The notes under the pieces are model-generated. The model saw only the letters and a program-made list of their open reading frames with translations, did not search any database and was not told the DNA's origin. From NCBI GenBank assembly GCA_947501005.1, contig CANMTU010000001.1:2380501-2444500 (forward strand): a stretch of 64,000 nt of DNA, in the 5' to 3' direction. Source of the DNA: an uncultured Erythrobacter sp. (GTDB lineage: Bacteria; Pseudomonadota; Alphaproteobacteria; Sphingomonadales; Sphingomonadaceae). Shown here piece by piece: positions 49,805-59,511 of this stretch. How positions within the stretch are numbered: position 1 is the stretch's first letter; every line of letters starts with the position of its first letter. Both the position numbers and the translations under genes were made by a program.

Positions 49805-50431
49805 TCAGCGGTTCGCGATAGGCGAGGCGAGATGCGCGAGATTGGCGACGCTGGGCGCGAAAATGGCCTCGCGATCCCTGTGAACTGCGTCGCGCAACTC
49901 CGCGATCGACATTTCCCACCAGCGCGTTTTCTCGATTGCCGCCACGAGTTCGGGGTCGAAGCGGTCCTTGAGCTTGCGTGCGGGGTTACCGGCAACGATC
50001 GTATAGGGCGCGACGTCGCGGGTCACGATCGCGCCCGCCCCGACAATTGCCCCCCGGCCGATGAACTTGCAGCCCGGCAGGATCACCGCATAGTGACCGA
50101 TCCAGACATCATCCTCGATCGTCAGGACGTCGTCCCAATGGATGCTCTCGTCCACGACCCCGAACTGGCTTTCATAGAGCGCCGGATGGGTCGTCAGCGC
50201 GGAATAGGGGTGATTGATCGGCACCGACCGCACGGTTTTTGCAATCGAGCAGTAGCGGCCGACCTTGATGGGGCCGGTCATGCGCCATTGATCGAAGCAC
50301 CCGTAGGAATACATGCCGACATCGATACGGTGATGCTCGCGAAAATATTCGCGCAGCGGCTTCGAGAAGGCCTGGTCGCGTGACCAGCGCCAGATCTTCG
50401 CCTTTTCGACGGCACGCTTCAGCACGAACAA
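49805..50431 (-). CDS. hexapeptide-repeat O-acetyltransferase
   Basis: 208 residues. The left-handed beta-helix is visible as repeats GKFIG-type segments: [62 protein letters not shown]. This is the CatB/antibiotic-acetyltransferase type with the catalytic His in [11 protein letters not shown]. It probably adds acetyl groups to surface sugars. It overlaps neither neighbour; the GT2 gene follows after 5 bases. Confidence 0.9.
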   Translation of the reverse strand: MFVLKRAVEKAKIWRWSRDQAFSKPLREYFREHHRIDVGMYSYGCFDQWRMTGPIKVGRYCSIAKTVRSVPINHPYSALTTHPALYESQFGVVDESIHWDDVLTIEDDVWIGHYAVILPGCKFIGRGAIVGAGAIVTRDVAPYTIVAGNPARKLKDRFDPELVAAIEKTRWWEMSIAELRDAVHRDREAIFAPSVANLAHLASPIANR

Positions 50432-50489
50432 AACGCCGCTGGCGCGAACCGTGCCATCCCGGTGGATACGCGCAGATTTGCCTTACCGG

Positions 50490-51878
50490 TCACGCGGCTT
50501 CAGTATCCCGCGTCTTGAGCCAGATATACGGAATCGTCGCCTCTTCTCGAAACTGCCAGCCATCGTCCGAACCATCGTCGAGCGGTTCGAGCAGGAGATC
50601 CCTCGATCGTTGGTCGAGCACGCTCGTTTCCTGTTCCGAGAGCCGGCCGTTCGCGATCATCGCCTGCTCGGCCAGGGATCGCAGCGCGCCCCACCCGGCC
50701 TGCTGGCCAGCGGTATGTGCAGCCCGCCGGCCCATTTCGGACAGGCGGAGGCCAATTTCTTCCTCAGCCCGGCCGGAAGCGAATGTGACATCCTCGCGCG
50801 TCACCGAGTCGGCGCCCCGCTTGGCCGCGTTGAAGCTGGCGTGCAGACCCAGAAGCTGGGTCAGATAGGGCAGGCCGCGCGACAGCACGCCGATGGCGTC
50901 GGTCGCCTCATGCTCGAAAGCAAGGCCGCTCTGCCGCGCGCCTGCCTCAAGGATCTGCGCGGTTTCCTCCTTGTCGAGCGGGCTGACGGGCAGGCCGATC
51001 AGATTGCGGCGGATCGAGGGGATGTGCGAAACCAAGGCGGTCAGATTGGACGCCACGCCGGCGATGAAGAACTGGATCGGCGCCCCCCTGTCTGACAGGT
51101 TCTTGATGACCTCCGCGATCTGCTCGCGCATGCGCAGGGAGGCGACGCGGTCGAATTCGTCGACGATCAGTAGAACCTGTGTCCCTTGGACCTTTTCGAA
51201 CAGGGCGGTCACATCGGCGACAGTTAGATCCTTCGCGCCCATTAGGTCCGCGAAGGTGCGTCCGGCCTCGACGTCCTCGTGTGTGGGCGGGTAATCGGCG
51301 TGGAACAGCAGCGACAATTCCCGCGCGAATTGCCGGAACAGACTGTCGAACGAGGTATCCGAACCGCACGAGGCGTAGGATACGTGATACTCCGCGTCGC
51401 GGGCGAGATTGGCGACGATACGCAGGATCGAGGTCTTGCCTATACCCCGGTCGCCATACAGCACGACGTGCAATTGCTGATCTTCGATCAGATGGATCAA
51501 CTGGCCAAGCAAGTCGCGCCGTCCGGCGAATTTCTGCGCGTGGGCGATGGGGTGCGAGGGCGTGAACGCATCGCGCAAGCGGTTGAACCGCCCGGCCTGA
51601 CGCGCCGTATCGGGATCGCGCCCGGCCGCGCGACTGAATTGCGGCAGGCTCTTTTCCGCGCGATGCGCCTCGATGTTGCGCAGGCGGCTGTCGCGCGCGA
51701 TCCGCGAGGCATCGGACATGCCTTCCTCCTGCCGCGGCGCATCCGGCAGCCCGCCCGTATCGTCCAGCTCGGACCGATCCGGTGCGCCGTCCTTGCGGAA
51801 CATGCGGGCGAAGAAACCTCTGTTCTGGCTTTCGTTCATCGATAATCCAAATTTGTCGGACACCACACCCAATCGCAT
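50490..51878 (-). CDS. AAA family ATPase (ORC/AAA_16-like) of a polysaccharide locus
   Basis: About 462 residues. Walker A is VVLYGDRGIGKTSILR and Walker B VLLIVDEFDRVA; sensor-like SNLTALVSHIPSIRRNLIG follows, then a winged-helix-like C-terminus. The fold is that of ATPases found beside exopolysaccharide genes. The ATG at 51878 is preceded by AGAAGGTTGC, a good ribosome site; ATG 51839 (MNESQNRGFFARMF) is the alternative. The first 80 residues are charged and disordered. Substrate or client is unknown; its position suggests a role in control or export of the polymer. Confidence 0.82.
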   Translation of the reverse strand: MRLGVVSDKFGLSMNESQNRGFFARMFRKDGAPDRSELDDTGGLPDAPRQEEGMSDASRIARDSRLRNIEAHRAEKSLPQFSRAAGRDPDTARQAGRFNRLRDAFTPSHPIAHAQKFAGRRDLLGQLIHLIEDQQLHVVLYGDRGIGKTSILRIVANLARDAEYHVSYASCGSDTSFDSLFRQFARELSLLFHADYPPTHEDVEAGRTFADLMGAKDLTVADVTALFEKVQGTQVLLIVDEFDRVASLRMREQIAEVIKNLSDRGAPIQFFIAGVASNLTALVSHIPSIRRNLIGLPVSPLDKEETAQILEAGARQSGLAFEHEATDAIGVLSRGLPYLTQLLGLHASFNAAKRGADSVTREDVTFASGRAEEEIGLRLSEMGRRAAHTAGQQAGWGALRSLAEQAMIANGRLSEQETSVLDQRSRDLLLEPLDDGSDDGWQFREEATIPYIWLKTRDTEAA

Positions 51879-51992
51879 GCAACCTTCTAATGCAAGGTTA
51901 GCGATGCGGGACTTAGCGCAGCATATAGCCCCCGACACCATTCAAGCGAGCGCGCAGAAGTAAGTTCCGCCCAGACAGTTCGAGATTCGCGG

Positions 51993-52232
51993 TCAGGCCC
52001 GCTGGATCGGCTTCAGAATGACGAAGATATAACCGATTACCGCGACGATCGCCGCGATGGCGAGCACGTCCATCCCCTCGTTCCCGAGGTAATTCGCCAA
52101 GGCGCAGCCGATAGCCGGCGGCATGTAGTGCCAGATCGTATCGGGTGGCTCGTCCATCGAGGATCGTTGCAGGAACAGCGTTATGAGCCCCGCGAAGATC
52201 AGGACCGTCAACCAGTCGTACGGTGTTTCCAT
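51993..52232 (-). CDS. XrtV sorting-system accessory protein
   Basis: 79 residues from ATG 52232 (METPYDW). Two hydrophobic stretches, WLTVLIFAGLITLFLQRS and DVLAIAAIVAVIGYIFVILKP, flank a segment with DTIWHYMPPAIGCALANYLGNEG. I recognise this pattern from small proteins that accompany exosortase V in sphingomonads; the name comes from memory, so it should be checked by HMM. It fits the two PEPxxWA-CTERM proteins in the same locus. The frame extends upstream to 52301, but the family start is at 52232. Confidence 0.72.
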   Translation of the reverse strand: METPYDWLTVLIFAGLITLFLQRSSMDEPPDTIWHYMPPAIGCALANYLGNEGMDVLAIAAIVAVIGYIFVILKPIQRA

Positions 52233-52364
52233 TGCAAAGCCCTGCTTGCGCTTCATGAACAGTCGAATGCGCGCATACCGTGCGTCGGCCGGCGCAATCA
52301 AGCGGGACTAGACCTTCACTTTCCCGAAAGACAGGGCGACCTTACAGCCGACCCAAAGCGGGAA

Positions 52365-52637
52365 CTAGAAGATAAGTTTGGCAACCGCGGCATAGCCGGC
52401 ACCGAGCGCGACGATGCCCATGGCAGCAGAAAACTTGCGTTCGACGCGATGCGAGATCGCCGTCTCGCCCGGCGCGTAGACGATTGGATCGTCCCAATCC
52501 ATGCCGAGTTCGCGCTGCAGCCGATCGTGAAGCTGCCCGACCGCGCCCCCGGCCACGAATTTGTCAGCCTCGTAGACCCCGGCTGATTCGAATTTCTCTT
52601 CCGTCGTGGCGACCCGTTTCAGGTTCTTGCCAGTCAT
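52365..52637 (-). CDS. small protein with a C-terminal membrane helix, unknown function
   Basis: 90 residues from ATG 52637, which follows AAGGAGAAGTCCC, a textbook ribosome site. Residues 1-65 are charged (FESAGVYEADKFVAGGAVGQLHDRLQREL), and the end is a short helix (MGIVALGAGYAAVAKLIF). It would be tail-anchored in the inner membrane. I do not recognise it. It lies between XrtV accessory and acyltransferase genes. Confidence 0.65.
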   Translation of the reverse strand: MTGKNLKRVATTEEKFESAGVYEADKFVAGGAVGQLHDRLQRELGMDWDDPIVYAPGETAISHRVERKFSAAMGIVALGAGYAAVAKLIF

Positions 52638-52772
52638 GGGACTTCTCCTTCCCCAACAGGCTATGCTGTCTCCCGTAAACAAGCTGTTAATCCCGGCCTG
52701 CGCGAAAAGCCAGAGGGTGTAACATTTTTTTCATTTTTAGGTTCCGGCGCGAACGCGGATTGTCAGCCTCGT

Positions 52773-53915
52773 TCAGGGGCGTTGAACGTCGGATCCCTGC
52801 GCGGCCCGCCTCGGCAAATCGGTCGCGGCCACACCGACCAGACGCCGCTTGGTGCGCGACAGGAACGGCTTCTCCACCAATACCCAGGAAAGTGCCCCCA
52901 GGATCAGAACCGGCACAAGCGAGAGTAGAGAATTGAGATAGGGCGCCGGAACCAGAAACCTTGCAGCCAATGCCAGGGAAACAGGCACGAGCAATTGCTG
53001 CACGGGGAAAGCATAAACGTACACCCCGTAGGAGATGTCGCCCTTTCTGGTGAGATCCCTGAACCATTCGGGGCAATTGTAGGAAAACACGAACAGGGCA
53101 TAGACGCCGAACGTGCTTGCACAGATCAGGAACAGCGGGGTAATGATCGCTGCGATGGATATCGCCAACGCTGCCCACCCATAGAATTTGCTGACCGGGA
53201 TTTTATCGGCATACAGATACAGGATCATTCCCGTACCGAAAAAGCGGAATAGTTCGGCCATCTGCCGCACGTAGTACTTCAGTCCGCTGACCGGCTCGGG
53301 AATTATCTGGACAATCAGGAACGACAATATCCAGGCGGCCAGGACTGCCTTTTTTCGCCACGGCTTGATGACGAAGGCCACGACCACGAAGACGTAGCAT
53401 GCCACTTCGAATTTCAAACTCCACAGACTTCCGTTGACACTGGCCATGGGGTTGGCGGTGAAAACGCCGGGAAGATCGTATCCCACGGGCAGGAAGACGG
53501 CGTTGCCGAGAAATTTGTACGTCCCAAAGCTCGTGAAATATCGTCCGACAGACAAATCGGTCACCACGGGCCCAAGGATCAGGGCACACACCAGAACCGC
53601 CACGGCGAGCGCCGGCAGCAGGCGTTGCGTACGCTTCACCGCATACTGGCCAAGGCTACTGCGATCGTAGCTCATGGGAATGAGATACCCGCTGATTGCA
53701 AAGAACACTGCCACCGACAATTCGCCGAAAGTCGTCTGGTTCGTGAGCATTTGCAAAGGCTCGGCCGCGCCCGTCAGCGGGAAAGAATGCGAGAACAACA
53801 CGATGATCGCGGCGATCAGCCTGATCGTGTTGAAACCGTTCGGCGCTTTAGCCAGTCCTAGAAGCGTTCGATTTGTGTCGGCAACCCGATGTTCCGGCGT
53901 CGAGAGGCTTGTCAT
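52773..53915 (-). CDS. acyltransferase 3 family (OafA/NodX type) membrane protein
   Basis: 380 residues from ATG 53915, preceded by CAGGGT. Ten or so helices; the family core is NTIRLIAAIIVLFSHSFPLTG (His near residue 42) followed by VAVFFAISGYLIPMSYDRSS. It adds acetyl or other acyl groups to surface polysaccharides or lipids. The C-terminal part is basic and cytoplasmic. Extension to 54113 is not supported. With the hexapeptide acyltransferase it gives the locus two different acylation routes. Confidence 0.92.
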   Translation of the reverse strand: MTSLSTPEHRVADTNRTLLGLAKAPNGFNTIRLIAAIIVLFSHSFPLTGAAEPLQMLTNQTTFGELSVAVFFAISGYLIPMSYDRSSLGQYAVKRTQRLLPALAVAVLVCALILGPVVTDLSVGRYFTSFGTYKFLGNAVFLPVGYDLPGVFTANPMASVNGSLWSLKFEVACYVFVVVAFVIKPWRKKAVLAAWILSFLIVQIIPEPVSGLKYYVRQMAELFRFFGTGMILYLYADKIPVSKFYGWAALAISIAAIITPLFLICASTFGVYALFVFSYNCPEWFRDLTRKGDISYGVYVYAFPVQQLLVPVSLALAARFLVPAPYLNSLLSLVPVLILGALSWVLVEKPFLSRTKRRLVGVAATDLPRRAAQGSDVQRP

Positions 53916-54081
53916 CGTTTTACCCTGTCTTCCTTTAACGGAACCGGTGGCAACCAGTATACACCCGTTCCGCAGGCGAAAGATTGAACCATGGCAATTC
54001 GTTGTTGATCGAACGCTTCGGCGGCGCTGCAGCGCATCCTCGCCTGTTCGCGCTCCCTCACACCTATCTGAAGCCGTGGCG

Positions 54082-54618
54082 CTAGGCTCCCCGTTTAAGC
54101 ACCCTGCGTCCATAAATATTGCCGGGGGAACTGTAGCGGCACACCAGAATGTCCCTCACACCATTCCTGGCGAGGCCGCAACCGACTTTTCCGGTGTCGC
54201 GCCATACGATCTGGGTGAAATGGCTCACATCCTCGACCCGACCCGTCGTGCTGTTGTTCGGGAAGATGCCTGGCTTGAAGTAGCGTTTTTCGGTCACCCA
54301 CAGATCGACCATCGATTCGGGCCCGAAGGCGGCACGGCTTCCGCCCCAGATATTCTCCCCCTCGACCGGCTGGGAGGGGAGGTTCGGCGAGTGCTCGAAC
54401 TTGCCCGTTGCCGCGAGATGCCGTGCCCATGCACGGGCACGCGATGCCAGGGCGGCGTCCCATTGCAATCGGGGGATATGATGCAAGGCGCGTTCGCGAT
54501 TGTGGCTGTTGAGCAGGCGATCCTCGAAATTGGTAAGGCGGCCCTGCGCGCCCGGAAGGAGAGTCAGAGCCGCGCAGAGCAACCCGATCTTCGCGCACCT
54601 TCCCGATATGTCTGCCAT
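54082..54618 (-). CDS. secreted CAP-domain (SCP/PR-1-like) protein
   Basis: 178 residues; the ATG follows CAGGAGAAGAGGC. A signal peptide (ALTLLPGAQG) precedes the CAP fold: LLNSHNRERALHHIPRLQWDAALASRARAWARHL, FEHSPN, GENIWGG, VEDVSHFTQIVWRDTGKVGCGLAR. The conserved His and Glu residues are intact. Function in bacteria is not settled; binding of lipids or sugars is known for eukaryotic members. The locus suggests an envelope role. Confidence 0.92.
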   Translation of the reverse strand: MADISGRCAKIGLLCAALTLLPGAQGRLTNFEDRLLNSHNRERALHHIPRLQWDAALASRARAWARHLAATGKFEHSPNLPSQPVEGENIWGGSRAAFGPESMVDLWVTEKRYFKPGIFPNNSTTGRVEDVSHFTQIVWRDTGKVGCGLARNGVRDILVCRYSSPGNIYGRRVLKRGA

Positions 54619-54716
54619 GCCTCTTCTCCTGACGAGCGCCAGAAGAATGAGGAGAAATGGTTAAGAAAAAGTTGCGATTGCGGGGTGGCCGCTACCCATT
54701 CGCCGATCGAAAGGCG

Positions 54717-55343
54717 TCAGACTGGATCCGATCGAACGATCTCGACGACATCCCCCTTGGCCGCCTGCTCGAACAGCAAACGGGCGAAACTGATCGGCAG
54801 GCCGATGCAGCCATGGGTGGCGCGATCGGCCGCCATCGGGCTGCCGTGCAAGGCGACGCCGTCATTCGTCACGAACATGGTATAGGGCATCGGCGCGTCG
54901 TAGCTGCGGGAATGGTAGTCGCGGTGCATGCGCAGGATGGGGAAGCGCCCCGTCGGCGATTCGTGCCCGTTGCCGCCATAGACAATCACCGCCGTCCCGA
55001 TCTCGTGACCGCCCCGGAAGACGGAAACCATCTGGCGCCGCATATCCACGAAGATAGCCAGTTTCCCGGCGGGGACGCCCTCGTCATCCCACACATAGTC
55101 CCCATGCTCGAGCGTGCGCGGCACTTTGAGCAGGGTCTTGACCCCGCGCGGCATGAGGTTCTTCTCCACCCCCTGCGCCGCGAGTTCGGTACTCAGTTTC
55201 AACCGTGCAGGCGACGGCGCAACCTCCGCCGCAGGCTCCGCCCTTGCCGGCACCGCGCCTTGCGATGCGGGTACAGCCGTCGCCGCGACGACGCCGGCGG
55301 TCGCGGCCAGACAAATCGGTACGAGAAAGAGGATCTTACGCAT
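54717..55343 (-). CDS. L,D-transpeptidase (YkuD family)
   Basis: 208 residues with a signal sequence. The YkuD core has AIFVDMRRQMVSVFRGG, SPTGRFPIL, and the active site ALHGSPMAADRATHGCIGLP (catalytic Cys in HGCIG). It cross-links peptidoglycan or attaches proteins to it. Its ATG overlaps the stop of the PEP-CTERM gene by 8 bases, which ties the two together. Attachment of a sorted protein to the wall is a possible but unproven reason. Confidence 0.93.
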   Translation of the reverse strand: MRKILFLVPICLAATAGVVAATAVPASQGAVPARAEPAAEVAPSPARLKLSTELAAQGVEKNLMPRGVKTLLKVPRTLEHGDYVWDDEGVPAGKLAIFVDMRRQMVSVFRGGHEIGTAVIVYGGNGHESPTGRFPILRMHRDYHSRSYDAPMPYTMFVTNDGVALHGSPMAADRATHGCIGLPISFARLLFEQAAKGDVVEIVRSDPV

Positions 55344-55971
55344 TGGAAACCGAAACCCGCCTGTGTTTCGCGCGGCGCATGGCGGATCCGGTGAAGAAGA
55401 AGCCGAGCAGCATCATCGCCCATGCGGACGGTTCGGGGACGGGGCCGACCGGCCCGGGGCCGCCGCCACCGCCCGGATTGCCGCCGCCCGGCCCGCCGCC
55501 ACCGGGGCCGCCCCCGCCGATCACACCGCCGCCACCGCCACCGCTGCCGGGCGCAAAGGGGAAAAGCCCGCCCGGGCTCAACAGACTGGGCGCCTGGCTT
55601 GCGGCGAATTCGGGCAGGACGAGCGCGGCCGGCACGGCGTCCGGCAGAGTATCAGGCAGCGTCTCGGGCAAATCGAAGACCTTGCCCAGCGCCTCCTGCT
55701 CGGGTTCGCCAGCGGGGACCGCCCGGCTGAGCATCGTACCGTCCTTGCCCTTGCCTTTTCCCTTGCCCTTCAGCAGCGCGGTCTCGTCACGCTCGCCCGG
55801 CGAGCGGTTGAGATAATCGTCCAGCGCCGACGAAGCCTGCTGATAGAGGCGCGCGGTCGCACTGTCCTGCGGGCCCAATATGCCATAGCCGAAGGCGCCG
55901 CCCGTCATAACGGCGAAGGCCGCCGGAATGGAAACGGCTTTCCGTTGCAGGATTGCGAAGCGAGAACCCAT
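55336..55971 (-). CDS. PEPxxWA-CTERM protein with Lys-Gly and poly-Gly segments
   Basis: 211 residues. The N-terminus has a hydrophobic export segment, then SALDDYLNRSPGERDETALL, a KGKGKGKGKD run (about 68-77), a Leu/Pro-rich linker and a long Gly/Pro tract, ending VPEPSAWAMMLLGFFFTGSAMRRAKHRR, a standard sorting tail. The Gly tract is a flexible spacer. An exact CtrA-type box lies 22 bases upstream of the start. It is coupled to the L,D-transpeptidase gene. Confidence 0.9.
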   Translation of the reverse strand: MGSRFAILQRKAVSIPAAFAVMTGGAFGYGILGPQDSATARLYQQASSALDDYLNRSPGERDETALLKGKGKGKGKDGTMLSRAVPAGEPEQEALGKVFDLPETLPDTLPDAVPAALVLPEFAASQAPSLLSPGGLFPFAPGSGGGGGGVIGGGGPGGGGPGGGNPGGGGGPGPVGPVPEPSAWAMMLLGFFFTGSAMRRAKHRRVSVSNA

Positions 55972-55992
55972 GGGACTGCCTTTTTCTAGGTC

Positions 55993-56007
55993 TTAACTGG
56001 CTATTAA
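55993..56007. promoter_or_regulatory. CtrA-type box, exact TTAA-N7-TTAA
   Basis: TTAACTGGCTATTAA lies at 55993-56007 in the divergent gap between the PEP-CTERM gene (start 55971, minus) and rmlA (start 56168, plus). It fits the CtrA consensus fully and could act on either side. Confidence 0.6.
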
Positions 56008-56167
56008 GTCTCTACCAGAATGAAAAGGTTTAAGCGAGGGAGGGTTCCGAATCGCTACACATCTGGACAAACCGTCCCCGGTTGGCGCGATGCACCATTC
56101 CGAAGGTTGCAATACCACCGGCCTGTCGCCAAACGCCGCACGGCACACGAATTAGCGGAGATATCGA

Positions 56168-57055
56168 TTGCATCGTAAGGGGATCATCCTTGCCGGCGGA
56201 TCCGGCACCCGGCTCTGGCCGCTGACGAAAGCCGTCTCCAAGCAGTTGATGCCGGTGTACGATAAGCCGATGATCTACTATCCCCTGTCGGTGCTGATGC
56301 TGGCCGGAATCCGCGAAGTGCTGATCATCACGACGCCCCACGAACAGGCAATGTTCAAGCTGTTGCTGGGCGACGGGTCGGATTGGGGCCTGTCGCTGGA
56401 ATACGCCGTGCAGCCGAAGCCGGAAGGCCTCGCGCAGGCCTACCATATCGGGGCCGATTTCGTGGGCGACCGGCCGTCCGCCCTCGTCCTGGGCGACAAC
56501 ATCTTCTACGGCCACGGTCTCAGCCAGCTTCTGCTCAATGCCGCCTCCCGCGAACAGGGTGCCACGGTGTTCGGCTATTACGTCCGGGATCCGGAACGGT
56601 ACGGGGTCGTCACCTTCGACGATGCCGGGCAGGCGACGAAGATCGAGGAAAAGCCCGAACGCCCCGAATCGAATTACGCGGTGACCGGACTCTATTTCTA
56701 CGACGGCAAGGCGGTCGAACTGGCGCGCGACCTCAAGCCCTCTCCGCGCGGCGAACTCGAGATAACCGACCTCAACCGTCTTTATCTCGATGCGGGCAAC
56801 CTCTCGGTCGAGATCATGGGCCGCGGCTATGCCTGGCTCGATACCGGGACGCATGCCTCGCTGCTGGAGGCGGCGGATTACGTGCGGATCACCGAGGAAC
56901 GCCAGGGGCTGAAGATCAGCTGCCCCGAGGAGATCGCCTGGCGCATGGGCTTCATTGACGACGAGCAGCTCGAACGCATCGCGACGCCGCTGAAGAAATC
57001 CGGTTACGGCGACTATCTCATCGGCCTTCTCGACAGGACGGCGAATTGGAACTGA
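56168..57055 (+). CDS. rmlA: glucose-1-phosphate thymidylyltransferase
   Basis: 295 residues from a TTG start at 56168. It makes dTDP-glucose, the first step of dTDP-L-rhamnose synthesis. The nucleotide loop [47 protein letters not shown] and [13 protein letters not shown] are intact. It starts the rmlACDB operon. It overlaps rmlC by 10 bases. The order A-C-D-B differs from the common E. coli B-D-A-C. Confidence 0.97.
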   Translation: MHRKGIILAGGSGTRLWPLTKAVSKQLMPVYDKPMIYYPLSVLMLAGIREVLIITTPHEQAMFKLLLGDGSDWGLSLEYAVQPKPEGLAQAYHIGADFVGDRPSALVLGDNIFYGHGLSQLLLNAASREQGATVFGYYVRDPERYGVVTFDDAGQATKIEEKPERPESNYAVTGLYFYDGKAVELARDLKPSPRGELEITDLNRLYLDAGNLSVEIMGRGYAWLDTGTHASLLEAADYVRITEERQGLKISCPEEIAWRMGFIDDEQLERIATPLKKSGYGDYLIGLLDRTANWN

Positions 57056-57591
57056 TCGAAACCGGGATCGAAGGGTGCGTCCTGATCGAACCGAAAGTGT
57101 TCGGCGACGAACGAGGCTTCTTCCTCGAAAGCTGGAACGCGCGTGCCTTTGCCGAAGCCGGGCTGGACCTGACCTTCGTGCAGGACAATCACAGCCGCTC
57201 AGCACGCGGGGTGCTGCGCGGCATGCATTACCAGAAGCCGGGGCCACAGGGTAAGCTGGTCCGCGTGGTGGCGGGCGCGGTGTACGACGCGGTGGTCGAT
57301 CTGCGCCGCTCCTCGCCGAGCTTCGGCAAGAGCGCGGGCTTCGAACTCTCGGCCGCGAACAAGCGCATGCTGTGGGTGCCGGAAGGGCTGGCGCACGGTT
57401 TCCTGACTCTCGAGGACGGGACCGACTTCCTTTATAAATGCACCGCGCCCTACGACCCCGCGAACGAGCACAGCCTGCTGTGGAACGATCCCGAACTCGG
57501 CCTCGACTGGCCGCTGGGCGGGATGGAGCCGCGCCTGTCGCAAAAGGACGCGGCGGGCGTTCCGCTGGCCCAGGCCGAACTGTTCGCATGA
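57046..57591 (+). CDS. rmlC: dTDP-4-dehydrorhamnose 3,5-epimerase
   Basis: 181 residues, TTG start at 57046. Cupin-type enzyme: [32 protein letters not shown] holds the catalytic His, and [29 protein letters not shown] the second conserved part. It overlaps rmlA and rmlD (4-base ATGA), so all three are coupled. Confidence 0.97.
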   Translation: MELIETGIEGCVLIEPKVFGDERGFFLESWNARAFAEAGLDLTFVQDNHSRSARGVLRGMHYQKPGPQGKLVRVVAGAVYDAVVDLRRSSPSFGKSAGFELSAANKRMLWVPEGLAHGFLTLEDGTDFLYKCTAPYDPANEHSLLWNDPELGLDWPLGGMEPRLSQKDAAGVPLAQAELFA

Positions 57592-58436
57592 AAGCCCTGG
57601 TGGTCGGTGCGGCGGGCCAGCTTGGCCGCGCCCTGGTCGAAACCGCCCCTGCGGGTGCGGATGTCGTGGCGCTCAGCCGCGAAGATCTGGACATCGCGGA
57701 TGCTGCCGCCGTCAATGCCGCGGTCGGAGCCAGCGGAGCGGACATCGTGTTCAACGCCGCCGCCTACACCGCAGTCGACAAGGCGGAGAGCGAGCCGGAC
57801 GCTGCCCGCGCGATCAATGCGGATGCCGTCGGCTATCTGGCGGACGCGGCCCGCAATGCCGGCGCGCGCTTGGTGCATGTGTCGACCGATTTCGTGTTTC
57901 CCGGCGATGCCGGACGGCCCTATACCCCCGAAAGCCCGACCGCACCGCTCGGCATGTATGGCGAGACGAAACTGGCGGGCGAAGGATTGGCCGGTAACGG
58001 ATCGCTGATCGTCCGCACCGCCTGGGTCTATGCGCGCGAGGGCGCCAATTTCGTCAACACCATGCTGCGCCTCATGGCCGAGCGCGACGAATTGGCGGTC
58101 GTGGCCGACCAGATCGGCACGCCGACCCTGGCGAGCGATCTCGCCGGCGCGCTGTGGACGCTCGCGGAGGCAGGCGAGACCGGCACCCTGCACTATACCA
58201 ATAGCGGCGTCGCCAGCTGGTACGACTTCGCCGTCGCGATCCAGGAAGAAGCGCTCGCCGCGGGTAGGCTGACCCGGCAGGTTCCGGTCCGCCCGATCCG
58301 CACGCAGGATTTTCCCACTCCGGCACGCCGACCATCCTACTCTGTTCTGGATTGCAGCAGGACCTACGGGAAACTCGGCGCGCCCGCCCGTCACTGGCGC
58401 AGCGCGCTGCGCTCGATCTTCAAGGATACCGACTAG
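57588..58436 (+). CDS. rmlD: dTDP-4-dehydrorhamnose reductase
   Basis: 282 residues from ATG 57588 overlapping rmlC's stop. SDR fold with GAAGQLGRALVE as the NAD(P)-loop, VSTDFVFPGDAGRPYTPES, and YGETKLAGE holding the Tyr-xxx-Lys pair. It makes dTDP-L-rhamnose. The stop is directly followed by rmlB's ATG. Confidence 0.96.
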   Translation: MKALVVGAAGQLGRALVETAPAGADVVALSREDLDIADAAAVNAAVGASGADIVFNAAAYTAVDKAESEPDAARAINADAVGYLADAARNAGARLVHVSTDFVFPGDAGRPYTPESPTAPLGMYGETKLAGEGLAGNGSLIVRTAWVYAREGANFVNTMLRLMAERDELAVVADQIGTPTLASDLAGALWTLAEAGETGTLHYTNSGVASWYDFAVAIQEEALAAGRLTRQVPVRPIRTQDFPTPARRPSYSVLDCSRTYGKLGAPARHWRSALRSIFKDTD

Positions 58437-59495
58437 ATGCAGACCCTGCTTGTCACCGGCGGCGCCGGCTTCATCGGCACGAACTTCGTGCATTACTGGC
58501 GCAGGCATCACGGCGACGACCGGATCATCGTGCTCGATGCGCTGACCTATGCCGGGGTCGCCGCCAATGTCGCCGGGCTGGACGGGGTAACCCTGGTCGA
58601 GGGCGACATCCGCGACACCGATCTGGTCGAGCGCCTGCTGCGCGACGAGGATGTGCGGACCCTCGTCCATTTCGCGGCGGAAAGCCATGTCGATCGCTCG
58701 ATAAGCGGGCCTGACGCATTCGTCTCAACCAATGTCATCGGCACTCACAGTTTGCTCAAGGCGGCGCGTACCGTCTGGCTCGGCGGCGACGGGCGCGGAC
58801 ACCGGTTCCACCACGTCTCGACCGACGAGGTCTACGGCTCGCTCGAGCCGGAGGATCCTGCTTTCAGCGAGACGACCCCCTATGCGCCCAACTCGCCCTA
58901 TTCCGCGTCAAAGGCGGCATCGGACCATCTGGTGCGAGCCTATCACCATACTTACGGGCTGGATGTGACGACCAGCAATTGCTCGAACAATTACGGGCCG
59001 TATCAATTTCCCGAGAAACTCATTCCGCTGTTTCTCATCAATTGCCTCCACGGCCGGCCCTTGCCGATCTACGGCGACGGCATGAACGTGCGCGACTGGC
59101 TGCATGTCGAGGATCACTGTCGCGGCATCGAGAAGGTGCTGGAAGTCGGCGAACCGGGCGAAACCTACAATATCGGCGGCGGGGAGGAGGTGCCCAACCT
59201 CGTCATCATCGACCGGATCTGCGAGGCGGTGGACCGCGCCTTCGCAAGCGACCCTGCCCTTGCCGAACGGTTTCCCGATGCGCCGGCGGCGTCCGGCAAA
59301 AACTCCGCCAGTCTCAAGACCTTCGTCGAAGACCGGGCCGGGCACGATCGGCGCTATGCGATCGACGAACGCAAGGCGCGCGAATGCCTGGGCTACGAAC
59401 CCAGCCGCGATTTCGAAACGGGCCTGGCGCAGACGCTCGACTGGTACCTCCAGAACGAGAGCTGGTGGCGCCCGCTTCTTCCCCCCGGGAAATGA
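58437..59495 (+). CDS. rmlB: dTDP-glucose 4,6-dehydratase
   Basis: 352 residues. NAD-loop TGGAGFIGTNF, HFAAESHVDRSI, HVSTDEVYGSLE, active YSASKAASDHL and YGPYQFPEKLIPL are complete. It converts dTDP-glucose to the 4-keto-6-deoxy sugar. The last gene of the operon; it stops 16 bases from the end of the sugar transferase gene on the other strand, with no clear terminator between them. Confidence 0.97.
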   Translation: MQTLLVTGGAGFIGTNFVHYWRRHHGDDRIIVLDALTYAGVAANVAGLDGVTLVEGDIRDTDLVERLLRDEDVRTLVHFAAESHVDRSISGPDAFVSTNVIGTHSLLKAARTVWLGGDGRGHRFHHVSTDEVYGSLEPEDPAFSETTPYAPNSPYSASKAASDHLVRAYHHTYGLDVTTSNCSNNYGPYQFPEKLIPLFLINCLHGRPLPIYGDGMNVRDWLHVEDHCRGIEKVLEVGEPGETYNIGGGEEVPNLVIIDRICEAVDRAFASDPALAERFPDAPAASGKNSASLKTFVEDRAGHDRRYAIDERKARECLGYEPSRDFETGLAQTLDWYLQNESWWRPLLPPGK

Positions 59496-59511
59496 CGCGG
59501 ACCGCCGGTTC

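Noticed and set aside
52686..52700. GTAA-N8-TTAA near 52676-52691 as a CtrA site
   Set aside because: The spacing is 8, not 7, and one half-site is changed.
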